DNA of 64,000 bases, from the NCBI GenBank assembly GCA_003254885.1, contig QANT01008702.1, forward strand, positions 1 to 64,000. Reading direction: 5' to 3'. Numbering within the stretch: position 1 is the first letter of the stretch; every line of letters begins with the position of its first letter. Under the pieces are notes generated by a model, which saw only the letters and a program-made list of their open reading frames with translations, did not search any database and was not told the origin of the DNA. The translations under genes were made by a program, and so were the position numbers. This DNA is from Purshia tridentata (taxonomy: Eukaryota > Streptophyta > Magnoliopsida > Rosales > Rosaceae). Shown piece by piece: positions 1-12,753 of the stretch.

Positions 1-1075
1 ATAATCATCATAATTATATAATAAATCACAGTTTCCTAATATTTGTGAAGTTTAATAACTAAATTTTAGTTTTAATCAGATATATTTGATATATTTAATT
101 GTCTAAAAATTTATTAAAAACATCAATAAATACAGTCATGTTACACTTGAACATGTGATCCTAGTTGACAATTTGCTACATCATATAGATTTTTTGGCTG
201 ACTTTGGCCTCTCTTTGCCTGTGGGTGTTCATCGTTTTACTTCTTCTCCTCATTGTGTGGTTTCCTATTTGTGAAAAGATTTGATCGGAGTTAGTCGTGA
301 GAGCATGGATCTAGTTTCTTTGTGCGTTAATTCTGTTTATAACAATAAAAAATAAAAAATTTACTTGTTAATATCCAAATCTCAATTAAGTAGTTTATTT
401 CTTAAATAAATGTTATAATTTTGACTTCTACTTATCGATGGACATGAAATCCAAATACAACGATTTTTTCTTGTTTGTTTTTGTTAATTTGTTTGGTTTG
501 GAGAAGGTAAATTCAACGATTTATATTTATACACTTATCAAGTTTTGTTTTTTTTTTTTACGTCAACCATAAAATGTTGTGGTTGTGAGAAATGGCAAGT
601 AAGAAATAGAGTATTATAATACGTGGTGCGATGGTGCATCATGCATGGCACTAACAAGTTTTTTATAGGGTATTGTGAATTTGTGATTAGTGGATTGATG
701 AAGTGCAGCTCAAGAGTGTAAGGCAAGCATGTTCTTGACTTGTGGTTTGCTTTGTGTGAATCAGAATTATTAGGAGGAGACTGTTATTAGTTGGATATGG
801 GCACTACCGTCTCGATCATTCGGCATGCCGCGTGTCGTTTGTCGTAGTTCATAAGTGTTTCCATCCGCCTGCCAGCTCATCATCATTATTACGCCATCTG
901 TCTTCTTCTTTTTTGAACCATCTGATCTGTCTTTCAGATTAAATTCTTCTGGGCCGAAATGGGCCTAAAGCTTCTCATCCTCGAGAAGTCCAATCCATCA
1001 AGAGGAACCAATACGGGCCCACTAAGTAGTACGATCTCATGAGCGACCATCATTAATAAAACGACTATTAATAAT

Positions 1076-1202
1076 GGGAAATTATTGTGCTCATCAGTGG
1101 TGAGTATCACCACTTAACCAAGTGATTGACATGTAACACTCAATCATCTAATTAAGAGATGATGCTGACCACCGTCTTTTTGTGGTGAGCAAAATGGCTC
1201 CC
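1076..1202. mobile_element. short MITE-like element
   Basis: A 127-bp segment starts with gggaaattattgtgctcatc and ends with gagcaaaatggctccc, so the ends are imperfect inverted repeats. It is flanked by ATAAT on both sides (1071-1075 and 1203-1207), a possible 5-bp target duplication, although the surroundings are AT-rich and this could be chance. A related fragment with the same ggtggtgagcaaaa core lies near 33.23-33.27 kb. Confidence 0.4.
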
Positions 1203-1562
1203 ATAATAATATTCATAAGATGCTATAAGTTTGAGTTGCTGTTGTGGGTGTAGACTGTAGGGTTTGGCCAAGTGTTTTTATTCCATTGAAAGAAAGTTAA
1301 AAATGTGTTTATAGAGAAATTTCTTCTTATCCAAAAACCTCACATATTACATATATGTTATTTGGGAATGGGTGTCATTCACATATTATGTTATTGAATT
1401 GCAAATTAGTTCATTGTGTTTCATATGAAAACATAATATTTTTACCTTTTTATTCTTTTATTATTTTTTATTTTCATGAGTGTTCAAATCCAATACTAAA
1501 CTCCTAGATTTTAATGGATTTTGGCTTTGTAGCTCTAACACAATTTATTTAAGAAATAACTT

Positions 1563-1835
1563 AAAAATTACATCAAGTTATTCTATACAAGGAATTTGTT
1601 AATATTGGAATTGGATTAGTGAATTTAGAAGAAGATATTTGAATTTGCTCTTTTAGTAGAAATGGTTCAATGAGAATTCAGAAGTATTAAATTTAGGTTC
1701 ATGAAATCCACATGTCGTTGACTATTTGAAATATGATGGATTTCAAATACTCAGTAGTATAAACTACAAAGTTTTCTTCTCAATATATCCATAACAAAAA
1801 TGGATCATAACTCTCCATCTATCTCTATATATATA
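1563..1835 (+). repeat. dispersed copy of a COAD intron segment
   Basis: Read on the + strand, this segment matches the minus strand of 16190-16420, which is exon 3 end plus intron 3 of the COAD gene. Shared words include aaaattacatcaag, tagtagaaatggttcaat and atggatcataactctccatc. The copy here carries about 36 extra bases in the middle. Similarity stops at tacatcaag on one side and at ctatatata on the other. Confidence 0.7.
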
Positions 1836-2462
1836 TAATTCCTAGGATGCAAGCAGGTTTGTCATTACTTTGAGATTGTTCACCAGCGGTGAAGAGAAGT
1901 TGCAACCAAAATAACATGTGGTGGTCACCAAAACTAGACTCATTCCATAGGTGTAGGGTTTTGCCTAGTGTTTGTATTTCATAGTGCAAAATTGAATTAA
2001 AAATGTGTTTATAGGCCAACTCTTTTTTTCATGTGTGTTTCATTATCTTTCATATCAAAGTATATTCTTTCTCTTTTTCCTATATGGTCATATATATGAT
2101 CGCTATTATAGAATGCATGTAAGCGGTTGAATATGGTGGAGGTCGGATAAATGGCTGCAAATTATACCGTCATTCTCAAATATATAAAATCTGGATCCAC
2201 CTTAATTTTATATGGGGCTCCACTCCATGTCCATTTGACAATCAACTTTCTAAAAGGAATTGAACTCTATTCATTTTTTCACTCTCCTTCACCATTTTGA
2301 CCAACTCCAAAATTAACTAAATCCTAATTTAATAAAGAGGTTTTGACTAATAGAGTTTAATAGACCGACTCCGTTTTGAATGTTTTTTAGGATGATTGTC
2401 AATCCTTGTTGAAAAATTACAAAAGCATTTTTACCATCTATAGTAACATCTACAGTGCAAGA

Positions 2463-2488
2463 TTTCCTCTTGCTTAAGCAAGAGGAAA
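2463..2488. repeat. perfect 26-bp palindrome
   Basis: Both arms read tttcctcttgc around a central ttaa, giving a fully self-complementary 26-bp site. No protein-binding family is recognised. It lies about 740 bp upstream of the laccase start and may be a chance or transposon-derived hairpin. Confidence 0.6.
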
Positions 2489-3205
2489 CTCTTTCCGAAG
2501 TAGCTTAATGAAAACAACCTTGAAAATTGAAATACTCAAAACAACCACAAATTTGATAACAAAGAATCAACCATATATATGCCAGGGAAGCTTACAAGTA
2601 AGCTCTTTTCTGAATTCAATGACTTAATCACTTTCATATGTGATATTATTAAAAAGTTGGGTTCTGATATCCTCTGCTATAACTATAAGAAACTCCTTTG
2701 GAGAATGACATCTGACCCACAAAAGCATATAGCAGTAGTAAAGCATTTCCATTGCATATTTGTCACTTAATTTGCCACAAACCTCATTTTACTTGGATGA
2801 CAAAGAGAAGCACCTTTGGTGGTCTCAAAGCTATTTCTTTTCCTTAACGGTAAAGCCTAGCAGGCTAGCAGTGCATTTGGGGTTTAACTGGTTGGTTCAT
2901 ATATGCATGTACCTTCCAAACATACCCTTTATCCATTTAAAAATATGACGTTTCTGAAATCCTCTCCTTGGTTTATAGCAATCCCAGCCTTTAAGTCAGT
3001 CAAAAGGCAATGTGAGTCCCTTTCAGTATTTTGCTTCCAAGGATTCATGTACAACCCCTTCACTACATGCAATTTCTACCTAATGAGCCACAACCCATTT
3101 AAAAAATTAATTGTAGTGCACTCTTTACATATAAATGTTTGACATCTTCGATCTTCATGCCTCATCTCATAAACACTACAATTGAAGTTGTGAAAACAGA
3201 GCAAA

Positions 3206-5594
3206 ATGGCTAGCAGCTGCAGGAACAGATTCTTCATTTGGTTAGCGTTTGTTTTCTTTGGGTTTCTTGGGCTAATCACTTCCCCAGCAGAAGCTGCCAT
3301 AAAGAAATACCAGTTTGATGTGAGTTGTTTCAATGCTTTTTGTTTTTGGATAGAAAAAAACAAGAAGAAAATGAAAAAGTAGGAGTCTCTGGTTTTCCAT
3401 TTGATGATAAAATTCTTTGTGTTTTCACAGATCCAAGTGAAGAATGTGAGCAGGTTGTGCCATGCAAAACCCATTGTTACAGTAAATGGAAGGTTTCCGG
3501 GGCCTACCATCTATGTCAGGGAAGGAGACAGAGTTCTTGTCAATGTTACAAACTATGCTCAATATAACATGTCAATTCACTGGTAAGAATTAAACTAATT
3601 AAGCGAGTTATAATGGAACTTTTTTTTTTTTTTTTTTCCCCAGATAGTCTGGTATGCTCTCGATTTGAACCATTGATTGGGTGGAATCAATCTTGTTTGA
3701 GTATATAGTGCAGATTCACAGTACAATATAACGTGACATATATCTAGTGGAAATTTACATGTATGTTATATCCTCCTTAATTTACATTGGTTTATATTCT
3801 CACAGGCATGGATTGAAGCAGTATAGAAATGGTTGGGCTGATGGACCAGCTTATGTAACACAATGCCCCATTCAGACTGGAAGTAGCTACACTTATGACT
3901 TCAATGTAACTGGCCAAAGAGGAACATTATGGTGGCATGCGCATATTCTTTGGCTAAGAGCCACTGTCTATGGTGCAATTGTCATCATGCCTAAACCAGG
4001 CACCCCATTTCCTTTCCCACAGCCAAACAGGGAAGCTGAAATTATACTAGGAGAATGGTGGCATGTGGATGTGGAAAAGGTTGTCAATCAAGCAAACAAC
4101 ATGGGCTTGCCACCAAATTCCTCAGATGCACACACCATTAATGGGAAACCAGGGCCATTGTTTCCATGCTCCGAGAAACGTAACCAAACCCTTTTAAGCA
4201 AACTCCAGCTGATGGTTTTTATTTTTATTTTTTTATATTGATATTGTGCTTATGTTCAAAAGGATGTCGTTGTTTCGGACACAACCACAATATCATCCCG
4301 TAAGATGGTTGCCATGCCACAGTTCTAATTCCAATTTTGTTCTGTTTTCCTTGGTTTAGATACATTTACAATGGAGGTTGAGCAAGGGAAGACATATCTC
4401 CTGAGAATCATCAATGCTGCTCTCAACGACGAGCTTTTCTTTGGCATCGCCGGTCACAACCTGACAGTGGTGGAGGTTGATGCAGTTTACACAAAGCCAT
4501 TCAGAACCCAAGCCATACTAATTGCACCAGGCCAGACCACAAACGTTCTGGTCCATGCCAATCAAGCAGCAGGCAGATACTTCATGGCTGCTAGGCCTTT
4601 CATGGATGCTCCACTTGCCATAGACAACAAGACAGCCGCAGGAATACTCCAATACAGAGGCATCCCCAACACTGTTCTTCCAATCCTTCCCCAATTGCCT
4701 GCCCCTAATGATACAGCCACTGCTTTAAGCTACCACAAGAAACTCAGGAGCTTAAACACTCCCAGATTTCCAGCAAATGTGCCTCTCCAAGTTGACAGAA
4801 ACCTCTTCTACACCATTGGTTTTGGCAAGGAGTCTTGCCCAACTTGCCTTAATGGAACAAGATTTGTTGCTACCTTGAACAATATCTCTTTTGAGATGCC
4901 CCAAGTTGGGCTTTTACAAGCCCATTACTTCAATGTTAATGGGGTGTTCAAAACTGACTTCCCTGATAAGCCACCAACTCCTTTCAATTATACTGGTGCA
5001 CCACTCACAGCCAATCTTGGGACTACCAGAGGCACCAGTCTGAGCAAGATTGCCTTCAATTCTACAGTTGAGCTGGTGTTGCAGGACACCAATCTTCTTA
5101 CAGTGGAATCACATCCATTCCATCTCCATGGATACAACTTCTTTGTTGTTGGAACAGGGATTGGGAATTTTGATCCTACCAAGGACCCAGCTAAGTACAA
5201 TTTGGTTGATCCTGTTGAGAGAAATACAGGTGCAATTCCCACAGGTGGTTGGACCGCCATTCGTTTTAGAGCTGATAATCCAGGTATGATGACTACATTT
5301 ACTGACCATATTACTGACTACATTATTTTAAGTAATGCTGCTTGTGTACATAGTTAAATAAAATTATTTACTAGCTATATTGTTGATCACATCTCTCACA
5401 TAAATAGAACCCATGTTTATTTATTTTATTATAATAAACTTTGATTCTTGTTTGAATTTGTAGGGGTTTGGTTCCTGCACTGTCATTTGGAGCTTCATAC
5501 CGGCTGGGGATTGAAAACAGCATTTGTTGTAGAAGATGGACCAGGCTCAGATCAATCTGTTCTGCCTCCACCTACGGATCTTCCACCATGCTGA
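3206..5594 (+). CDS. laccase (secreted multicopper oxidase)
   Basis: Five exons: 3206-3319, 3431-3582, 3806-4179, 4360-5283, 5464-5594, giving 564 aa, the usual laccase size. The start is followed at once by a signal peptide ending near SPAEA. All copper-ligand clusters are present: HWHG at 88-91, WWHAH at 131-135, HPFHLHG at 465-471 and [12 protein letters not shown] at 527-538. Plant laccases act in the cell wall, oxidising monolignols and other phenolics with O2; many Asn-X-Ser/Thr sites fit a secreted glycoprotein. The intron after the W of HWHG is the classic laccase position. The sequence looks nearest the LAC4/LAC17 lignin group, but the C-terminal block ([15 protein letters not shown]) is not a clear match to one numbered member, so no symbol is given. 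It ends convergently 471 bp from the RCC1 gene. Confidence 0.95.
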
Positions 5595-6065
5595 TGATGC
5601 ATGGAACAAGTTCATATTAATCTGGTTTACATTGGAGTTCCACCTACTCACACTTCTTGCAAAAAAGTTGCAGAAGGTTTCTTGAGGATACAAACAAATA
5701 CCAAAGCAAATAAAAAATACAATTTGTGCGCTGAAATTGTAACAAATACACCCATACTATGTAATATTTGTTTTCTTCCATCATATTTCTTATAAATGAT
5801 CCTGGAAAGATTAATATAACCAGTGTGCATTTTCATTCTGGTGCATCTTTTTCTTGAATTTCCATCTAGACCAAACATGAACGAGCAGCACTTCTTAGAA
5901 TGTAGTATTCAACTATTCGTATCCGCAATAATCATATCCTAATGAATGCATTAATGTTAAAACTCGGATGAACTTACAAATATATAAGAACATAGAAGCC
6001 AGAAAAGAGAAAATCATAAGCAAACCCACAGAAATGATGCAATTACAATAATTTTATCATGCACA
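5595..6065. other. convergent intergenic / 3' UTRs
   Basis: Spacer between the laccase stop and the RCC1-family stop. It should hold both 3' UTRs and polyadenylation sites. No other feature is seen. Confidence 0.6.
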
Positions 6066-8224
6066 TCATTCGGCTATTAGGACAAGATTATGATCAAATC
6101 CTGACACAGCTTGTAAAACTTCACAACCCTCTACAGAGTCTAGCAAAATTGGTTCAGCTTCATCACAAGAGCTCCCTAACCCAAGCCTTCCGTTCTTGCC
6201 ACAACCCCAAACCCACACTTCCCTCTTGGATGTGAGAGCAATGGAATGCACACGCCCTCCCGACACTGATACAGGAATTTCCCCTTCCAATCCTTCAACC
6301 ACCAATGGAATATTATGTGGCCCACCCCTTCCGAGCTGAGAGGTCTGATTCCACCCCCATGAAATAATGCCTGCGGCACCTCCTATAAAATGTGATGACG
6401 GAACCTGGCAAATTGCCAAAGAATGGCCAAGCCCCGACACTATAGACGTGGGACGGAAGCTTATGTCAACAGGGAACAATCCCAAATCTTGTTTTTCTCT
6501 GCCCAACTGACCATATATGTTACTCCCACAGCTTAGTAGTGTTCCGTCACCTGAAACTGTAAAGTTAGAACGAGCATGCACACATGAATATCTAATCTGC
6601 ATAAGCATATGAATGCACACAACACTACCTACCACAAAGAATTAATGAATGATCAAGACCACATGCAATGTCTACAACCTCAACACAAAGTAGTTCTCTC
6701 ACTAAACTAGGTTCCCAAATTATTGGCATGTTATTCTCCCTCGCCATTCCTTCTAAAACCAGCTTCTCAGTAGCTTCCAGTGTTGAACTTGACAGTTCCC
6801 TATTATTCAACTCTGCAACTGATTTCAGTGAAGACGTCTCCAAAGATTCTGTAATGCTTCCTAACCTACCATCAGCTGAATAACCCCAACCAAACAACTT
6901 TCCATCCTCGGTCAGTGCAAGAGCATGCCCCCAACCAAATGATACCTGCCAAAGAACATTTGTGCTCCAAAAACTTCCTTCTTATGAAGTAAAAAACATT
7001 CAAGCAACCTAGACAAAGCTCTTACAATTTATTATCTATTTCTGGCCAATTGTGAGTCAATTGTCGCACATAGCCTAATGTATTCCTAGCTTAAGCATAA
7101 GTGCGCACCTTAATTATTTTATCTCCTGCAAGTGCTTCGACTCTTGAAGGCACCGCAGCCTCCATGACTTGCTTTCCAAGACCAAGCTGGCCACGTTTTG
7201 ACTTTCCCCAAACCCACAAAGAGCCATCGTCTCCAATGGCCGCAGAAACGACACCAGATGCAAATGCAGCACAAACTTTGACTTGATCCAACGCGGTTAC
7301 TCTCTTTGGTTCATTCCACGAATCTCTGCCAATAAAAAAGTTTAAAATGCAGTAATTTACATTAAAGTAGGAACTAGTTAAACAAAAACTCTCAGTACGC
7401 TCATGATTATTCATTAGTGAGACAATTATCACCAACTCCATTAAAAAGACGCTTCTTATTAGAACCACAAAAAAGAAAAAACGCATTTTCTTGGTTACAC
7501 ATGGCCATACATACAAAACATAACACTGCAGCACTGTTGCAAATTATCATAACTATTTCCATTTACTCTTATTTGTCAAAGTGTTTTCAAAATAAGAATC
7601 CTTCAAAACAACACACAAGCAAAACATATGGATTCATGAAAACGGTTAAAAGGGTCCATCTGAGCTGTTTCTTAGAGCTCAAAGAAGCTGAAAGGTTTCA
7701 AGCTTTATATACCATTGCACTGCCCTACCGTTATAAATTAGCATAACTATTTCCGTTCACTCTGATTCCTCAAAGCCATTTTCTCCTAAGACTCCTTCAA
7801 CACAACACACAAGAAAAACATATGTATCCATGGAAATGGTAAAAAGGGTCAATCTGTGATGTTTCTTAGAACTCAAAGAAGCTGAAAAGTTCAAGCTTTA
7901 CCTGGGAGAAGGAGACCCGCGGCCGAGCTGGGCTTCGAGGTCTCGGCCCCAAGCCCAGAGCTGGCCCTGAGAAGTGACCGCGAGGGAGTGGTAGTGTCCG
8001 GCAGTGACGCTGGTGATATCAGAAGGCAGAACGGGGACCCGAGTGGGCTCGTAAGCGTCCACACCAAGGCCCATTAGGGAAGTGGGCAAGCCCAGAGCGC
8101 CATGGCTGCCATCCCCAAAGCTCATCACTACGCCGGTTCTGCTGCTCATGCAACATCTTTGTAAGCTTTGGACGATCACACTGACTGCACGCCGATCCTT
8201 CAGCAGCGATCCCAGTCCCAGCAT
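6066..8224 (-). CDS. RCC1-family beta-propeller protein
   Basis: Four exons on the minus strand: 8224-7902, 7325-7109, 6945-6633, 6550-6066, giving 445 aa. Seven RCC1 repeats can be seen by their G-x-L-G cores: GDGSHGALG, GRDLEAQLG, GKSKRGQLGLG, GYSADGRLG, GSNIYGQLG, GWNQTSQLG and GCGKNGRLGLG, with the linked HSLAV/HALAL/HSLIL/HSIAL motifs, so it is a complete seven-bladed propeller. The first 25 residues before CMSSRTG look like a short mitochondrial-type leader, or translation may begin at the later Met. Family members include the UV-B receptor UVR8, RUG3 and several unnamed proteins; the tryptophan ring of UVR8 is not evident, so the partner and role stay open. It diverges from the epimerase gene with 388 bp between start codons. 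Confidence 0.92.
7541..7900. repeat. tandem duplication in RCC1 intron 1
   Basis: Two diverged copies of about 170 bp with a period of about 194 bp lie at 7541-7707 and 7735-7900. Shared words include ataactatttcc, ccttcaaaacaacacacaag/ccttcaacacaacacacaag, ctcaaagaagctgaaa and tcaagcttta. The second copy ends exactly at the splice donor of exon 1 on the minus strand. Confidence 0.85.
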
Positions 8225-8612
8225 CGATTACAAATGAAAGTTCGTTTGAGAAACTCGATTGATTGGTGGTTTTGTTCGGCAATTGTGTTGGCTGATGTTG
8301 GGCTGATTAAGCCTAAGAGCCGTGTTGGTGGCAGGCCTTGTTCCTCATTGCCCATGGGCCTTGCAACACAACACCACTAAGCTAATAGTAGTGGTCTTCG
8401 AACTGGATTTGAAGCCCAACAGATCATGAGCTACGGTTCAACTGGTGAGGTTGACATTAACAAGCAGCCAGCCAACAAGAAGAATATCCGAATTTTGATT
8501 TGGATACTGGGCTTGCGTGGTGGTGGCACGCAGTGAGTCTAACGAGCACTCATCGAAGATTATATGCAATGGAACCACACACTCAAACCAACAACCAAAC
8601 CGCTCGAACAAG
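8225..8612. promoter_or_regulatory. shared divergent promoter, RCC1 gene / epimerase gene
   Basis: Only 388 bp separate the minus-strand start at 8224 from the plus-strand start at 8613, so the two genes must share this stretch for 5' UTRs and core promoters. It is GC-richer than the surrounding intergenic DNA and shows no clear TATA box, as is common for housekeeping divergent pairs. Whether regulation is shared is inference. Confidence 0.5.
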
Positions 8613-11600
8613 ATGGCGATGGTTTCTATGCTCATTTCACTCCCTACCTTGTCTCCTCCAAACGTTCGCCGAGTCAACCGGTGATTTTCTTCTCTCCTTG
8701 TACTCGCTAATTCATCAGCTACTTGTAAATGTAATTCACAAAACAGACTCTCACACAGGAATTGGCAAGCACCAAAGAGGTCGTCTGCTATGGCTCTTGC
8801 AAGCGCCAGCAAAGAGAGTGCTACTTTGGGAGTGAGAATTGGAGAAGGTGAAGGCAATTTGCCCAAGGTCGTTTTGACTGGAGCTAGCGGCAGGTATATT
8901 GTAGCTGAATTCACATATGCAAATGGAAATTTGACTTTTTGATTCTAATGGGTCATTGAATATGTTGCACATTGTACTGATTGTTGGTTGTAGCTGAATT
9001 CACTTATACAAATAGAAATTTGAGTTTTTTATTCTAATGGGTCATTGAATGTGTTGAACATTGTACTGATTGTTGGTTGTAGCTGAATTCACATATACAA
9101 ATGGAAATTTGAGTTTTTGATACTAATGGGTCATTGAATGTGTTGCACATTGTACTTATTGTATGGTGTAGCTGAATTCTCTAAACAAATGGAAACTTTG
9201 ACTTTTTCATTTTAATGGGTCATTGAATATGTTGCTCGCAGTGAGGCAGATATTTATTTATTTGGTGGGTGCATTACATCGTGGAAAGCCCCAAATGGGA
9301 AGGACCTCCTTTTTGTTCGACCTGACGCTGTGTTCAACAAGAAAAAGCCAATCAGGTTGTTTTGGATTTGTGGGTTGATTTTCTAGATTTTCAATTGTTA
9401 ATCTAGTTTGGTTTCCTTTTTGTTAAATTTGAGTCATTTAAGGCAATGAACTTAAATTCGTGTAGTATCTGGTGGGTTTAAGCCACCTATTGACTTTGTT
9501 TTGTGAGCTAAAATGAGAACAATTTAAATGATCATTCACAAACCTCACTTGGGTAGTTGTCTTATGCTAAAAATAAGGGTTTGATTCCTTTGATTTATTT
9601 GTTAAAGAGCACGTCTTGGATGAACAAGAGCATGTGTCTTTGAATGATCTTGTTGCCTAAAATCTTGGGATTTTCGTCAGATACTGACTATATCTCTCTT
9701 CGGATAGTGGAGGTGTTCCCCATTGTTTCCCACAGTTTGGACCTGGCCCCATGCAGCAGGTATGTTCCTCTGTTTCTGTTCCTATATCCACCAGTAGTAT
9801 ATCCTCTTTCTTTGTGTCTATAAAGTTATGAGTTCAATCGATGTTTAGTGAGCTATCGGATACATCATTCTAATGCCTGAAAAAATTAAAAAGCCCATAC
9901 GCTTAAACATTAAGCAAAATGGATATTTCTTTGATTAGACTACTAGGATTTAAAGTCTGATAATAGGTTTGATTGATTTCTTGGTAAATGTTGTTACAAA
10001 ATCACACTGCTTAATGTGATATGGTGGTAGTGACTTGTTGCTGTCATTAAATATTCCCTTCTGGAGATCCAGATCTTTGTTGTGGCTGAGTAATATATAT
10101 CACTGCATTGTTCAGTCTTTTGATATTCTTCTGAGGTTTGGATATGTTTATTCAATTAATAGCATGGATTTGCAAGAAATCTGGACTGGTCCATCATCAA
10201 TTCTGAAAATAAGGAAGGAGATCCTGCAGTAACTTTAGAACTAAAGGATTGTCCTTACAGTCGTTCCATGTGGGATTTCAGCTTTCAAGCTTTGTATAAG
10301 GTCAGTTGCACAAATCTATGGTGTGCTACATGCATAAATGGTAATTGGGTAATTGATTTTCTTGACGACTCCATATAATATTGCATTCTGCATTATGCAT
10401 ATTGGAAACCAAAACTTCTAATGCGTTCTACTGGTTGCAGGTCACTTTGCAAACAAAGAGCCTTGCCACTGAACTTGTAATTAAAAATACAGACAGCAAG
10501 CCATTTTCATTCAGTACCGCATTGCATACATACTTCAGTGTAAGTATTCACTTTATGCTCAGGGATTTAGTTATCATTCTGGCATAACCAAATTACGATA
10601 TCATATTTTGTACTCTGGTTAAAATTAATGTTTTTCTTTAAAAAGAGGCAGGGTTGAAGTGTCATTTGCGAAGGAAATAATTTAGATATGAAACAGAACC
10701 AAAGATTAATTAAATCTGGAAGGTAATGAATCATAGAACAAAGATTAGTGTAAATTCATATAATGTTTCTAATAACTCCAAAGTCTGAAAATAACTAGGA
10801 ATCATACCCTCAGTATACATGAAGACATTTTGAAATTGGTTGCATTACATGCCTTGGATAAATGATTGTAAATCATTAACGGTTTAGCCTTTATCACACA
10901 GGCTTCTGTATCAGGGGCATCAGTTAAAGGTTTGAAAGGCCGCAAAACACTGAATAAAGATCCTGATCCTAAGAATCCACTGGAGGGAAAGGAAGAAAGG
11001 TGTGTCTTATTTTCATGGCATACTTTCACATGACAAAAGTGAAATGAACTCAAAATTTTCCTTTATTTTGTCTATTGGCTGGGTAAAATAAGGTTTATAG
11101 GGCAGTAGGTTTTATAAATAACATGCTTTTATCCTAGCTTATTCATTTTATGAAATATCTAAACTAATGTTTTGGCAAAGGTTATTATGCATTTTCTGAT
11201 TGTTATCTTAATGATGACACAGGGATGTAGTCACTTTTCCTGGATTTGTGGATTGCGTATACCTGGAAGCCCCTAGTGAGTTGCATCTCGATAATGGCTT
11301 AGGTGATATAATAACTATCAAGAACACAAAGTGAGTGCGAATCATATTTGATTGGTTGGCAAGATTTTTATCTACATGTCTTTGTTTTATTTATTTGGCT
11401 CCCCTGTCATTTTTCCCCATGTAGTTGGACGGATGCTGTTTTGTGGAACCCACATCTGCAGATGGAAGCATGCTACAAAGATTTTGTTTGTGTGGAAAAT
11501 GCAAAGGTAAATATACTTCTCTGTTTCTTCGGTGGTGACTTTTTGAACTTGATCAAAGGATGGATGTGGCCATGCAATACTGTCTGCCTGCATTGCTAAT

Positions 11601-11783
11601 GTCATACAGACAGTACTCAGCAGAGTGCTAAATTCATTCTATTTCACTGTTAAATGTAAGATGTCCATAATTTAAGTTAAATTATTTAACAGTCCGCAAT
11701 GCCCTGTTATGCTTATTTAACAATCTTTAAATATTCTCCCTTGTGCATCATATCATAAATTGTACACTGACTGTACCTCAAAA

Positions 11784-11845
<62 letters not shown>

Positions 11846-11921
11846 TTCATTTCAGATTGGAAACGTCCAGCTAGAGCCCGGACATACTTGGACTGCTACA
11901 CAACATCTTAGCGTCAACTGA
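8613..11921 (+). CDS. glucose-6-phosphate 1-epimerase-like protein, plastid-targeted
   Basis: Ten exons: 8613-8680, 8747-8893, 9242-9355, 9708-9759, 10163-10300, 10441-10539, 10902-10999, 11223-11330, 11425-11506, 11856-11921; 323 aa. The first 40 residues (Ser/Arg/Leu-rich, few acids, joined across an 66-bp first intron) look like a chloroplast transit peptide. The body is an aldose-1-epimerase fold: LFGGCITSW, GGVPHCFPQFGPG with H115, STALHTYF with H202, and the C-terminal DFVCVENA with its likely catalytic Glu. The phosphate-sugar epimerase subgroup interconverts alpha and beta glucose 6-phosphate. From memory it is very close to the Arabidopsis product At5g66530. Intron 2 is an 89-bp tandem repeat and the last intron carries a long CT run before its acceptor. 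Confidence 0.93.
8901..9240. repeat. 89-bp tandem repeat filling epimerase intron 2
   Basis: Copies begin with gtagctgaattc at 8901, 8990, 9079 and 9168, a constant 89-bp period, giving 3.8 copies that differ by scattered substitutions. The array spans nearly the whole intron and the truncated last copy runs into the acceptor of exon 3. Confidence 0.92.
11789..11841. repeat. (CT)n microsatellite
   Basis: About 26 CT units lie 14-67 bp upstream of the acceptor of the last epimerase exon, so they form or extend its polypyrimidine tract. Confidence 0.95.
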
Positions 11922-12753
11922 AGAGTGGCTGATCACCGTTATTCAATTTTGTAGAAATAAGACATCATATAATTTTTTTTTTGTCTTTATTTGGTGTTAT
12001 ACAAAGCTTTGAAGCTACAAAAGCAAGTACGGCTTACTATAATGGGTGATACCGTATGTACTTTCATTCTGAATATAATGTTTCCTTTTCACTTGGTGGA
12101 GAAGAGCAAGAAGGGTGCCATTACGTTTCCTTTGAATCCAAGAACTGCTTCGTTGCCATTATGTTGCCAATTAAGTGGTAGAAAATATAGGGCAGTGAAT
12201 AAACTTGTGAATATTAAGGCTTCAGACGTTTTATCAGTTTGACAATAGATAGAATCATAATTTTCCATTTCATTTCACGGCTTTGAAGTTGTATTATTGT
12301 TTGGACCAGAGACTCATAGTTGTAGAAAGTTCACACTGATTTACTGATTTTCTACCTAATTCACTAGAAGGACCCAAAACTGAACGCAAAATGGCAGAGA
12401 GAGAGATACACATAGAAACAAACCAAATAAGTTTAAAGAAAAATTTCTCATTAGAAGAAACTTTGAAACTAGAAAGTTTCAAATTCTGAACTAAGTTCAG
12501 AAAATCTAGCTCAAAAACATTTGCTGTCGAATACAGAACCTCACAATGCATTAAGAAAAGCACTCTACCTATCTAGACAGACTAGACCTATGAGTCAAAA
12601 GAAACTATATCCAACAAAACCTAGAACCCCTCTAGGAGCAGTAAAGCAGTATATAAACCACTCTCAGTAAGAAGACGTGTATTCACAGACCTAGAATCCC
12701 TCAACACTATTCAGCCACTCCAGTCATCATAATATACTCTGACTCTGCTCTGT
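11922..12753. other. convergent intergenic / 3' UTRs
   Basis: Spacer between the epimerase stop and the syntaxin stop. It should hold the two 3' UTRs. I see no further gene; the short open frames here have no family resemblance. Confidence 0.6.

Larger units (their letters stand above)
1..3205. other. intergenic region upstream of laccase
   Basis: No supportable gene is seen. The stretch is AT-rich and holds a small MITE-like element near 1.1 kb, a segment homologous to a COAD intron near 1.6-1.8 kb, a diverged direct repeat (about 1250-1320 and 1945-2015, sharing a stretch ending in aaaatgtgtttatag), and a perfect 26-bp palindrome near 2.47 kb. The last few hundred bases should hold the laccase promoter; I cannot fix a TATA box with confidence. 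Confidence 0.6.

Noticed and set aside
3626-3690. Poly-T next to a ggttcaaatc-like word in laccase intron 2, SINE-like on the minus strand
   Set aside because: Only the poly tract and one box are present and no ends can be set; polypyrimidine sequence is expected near introns.
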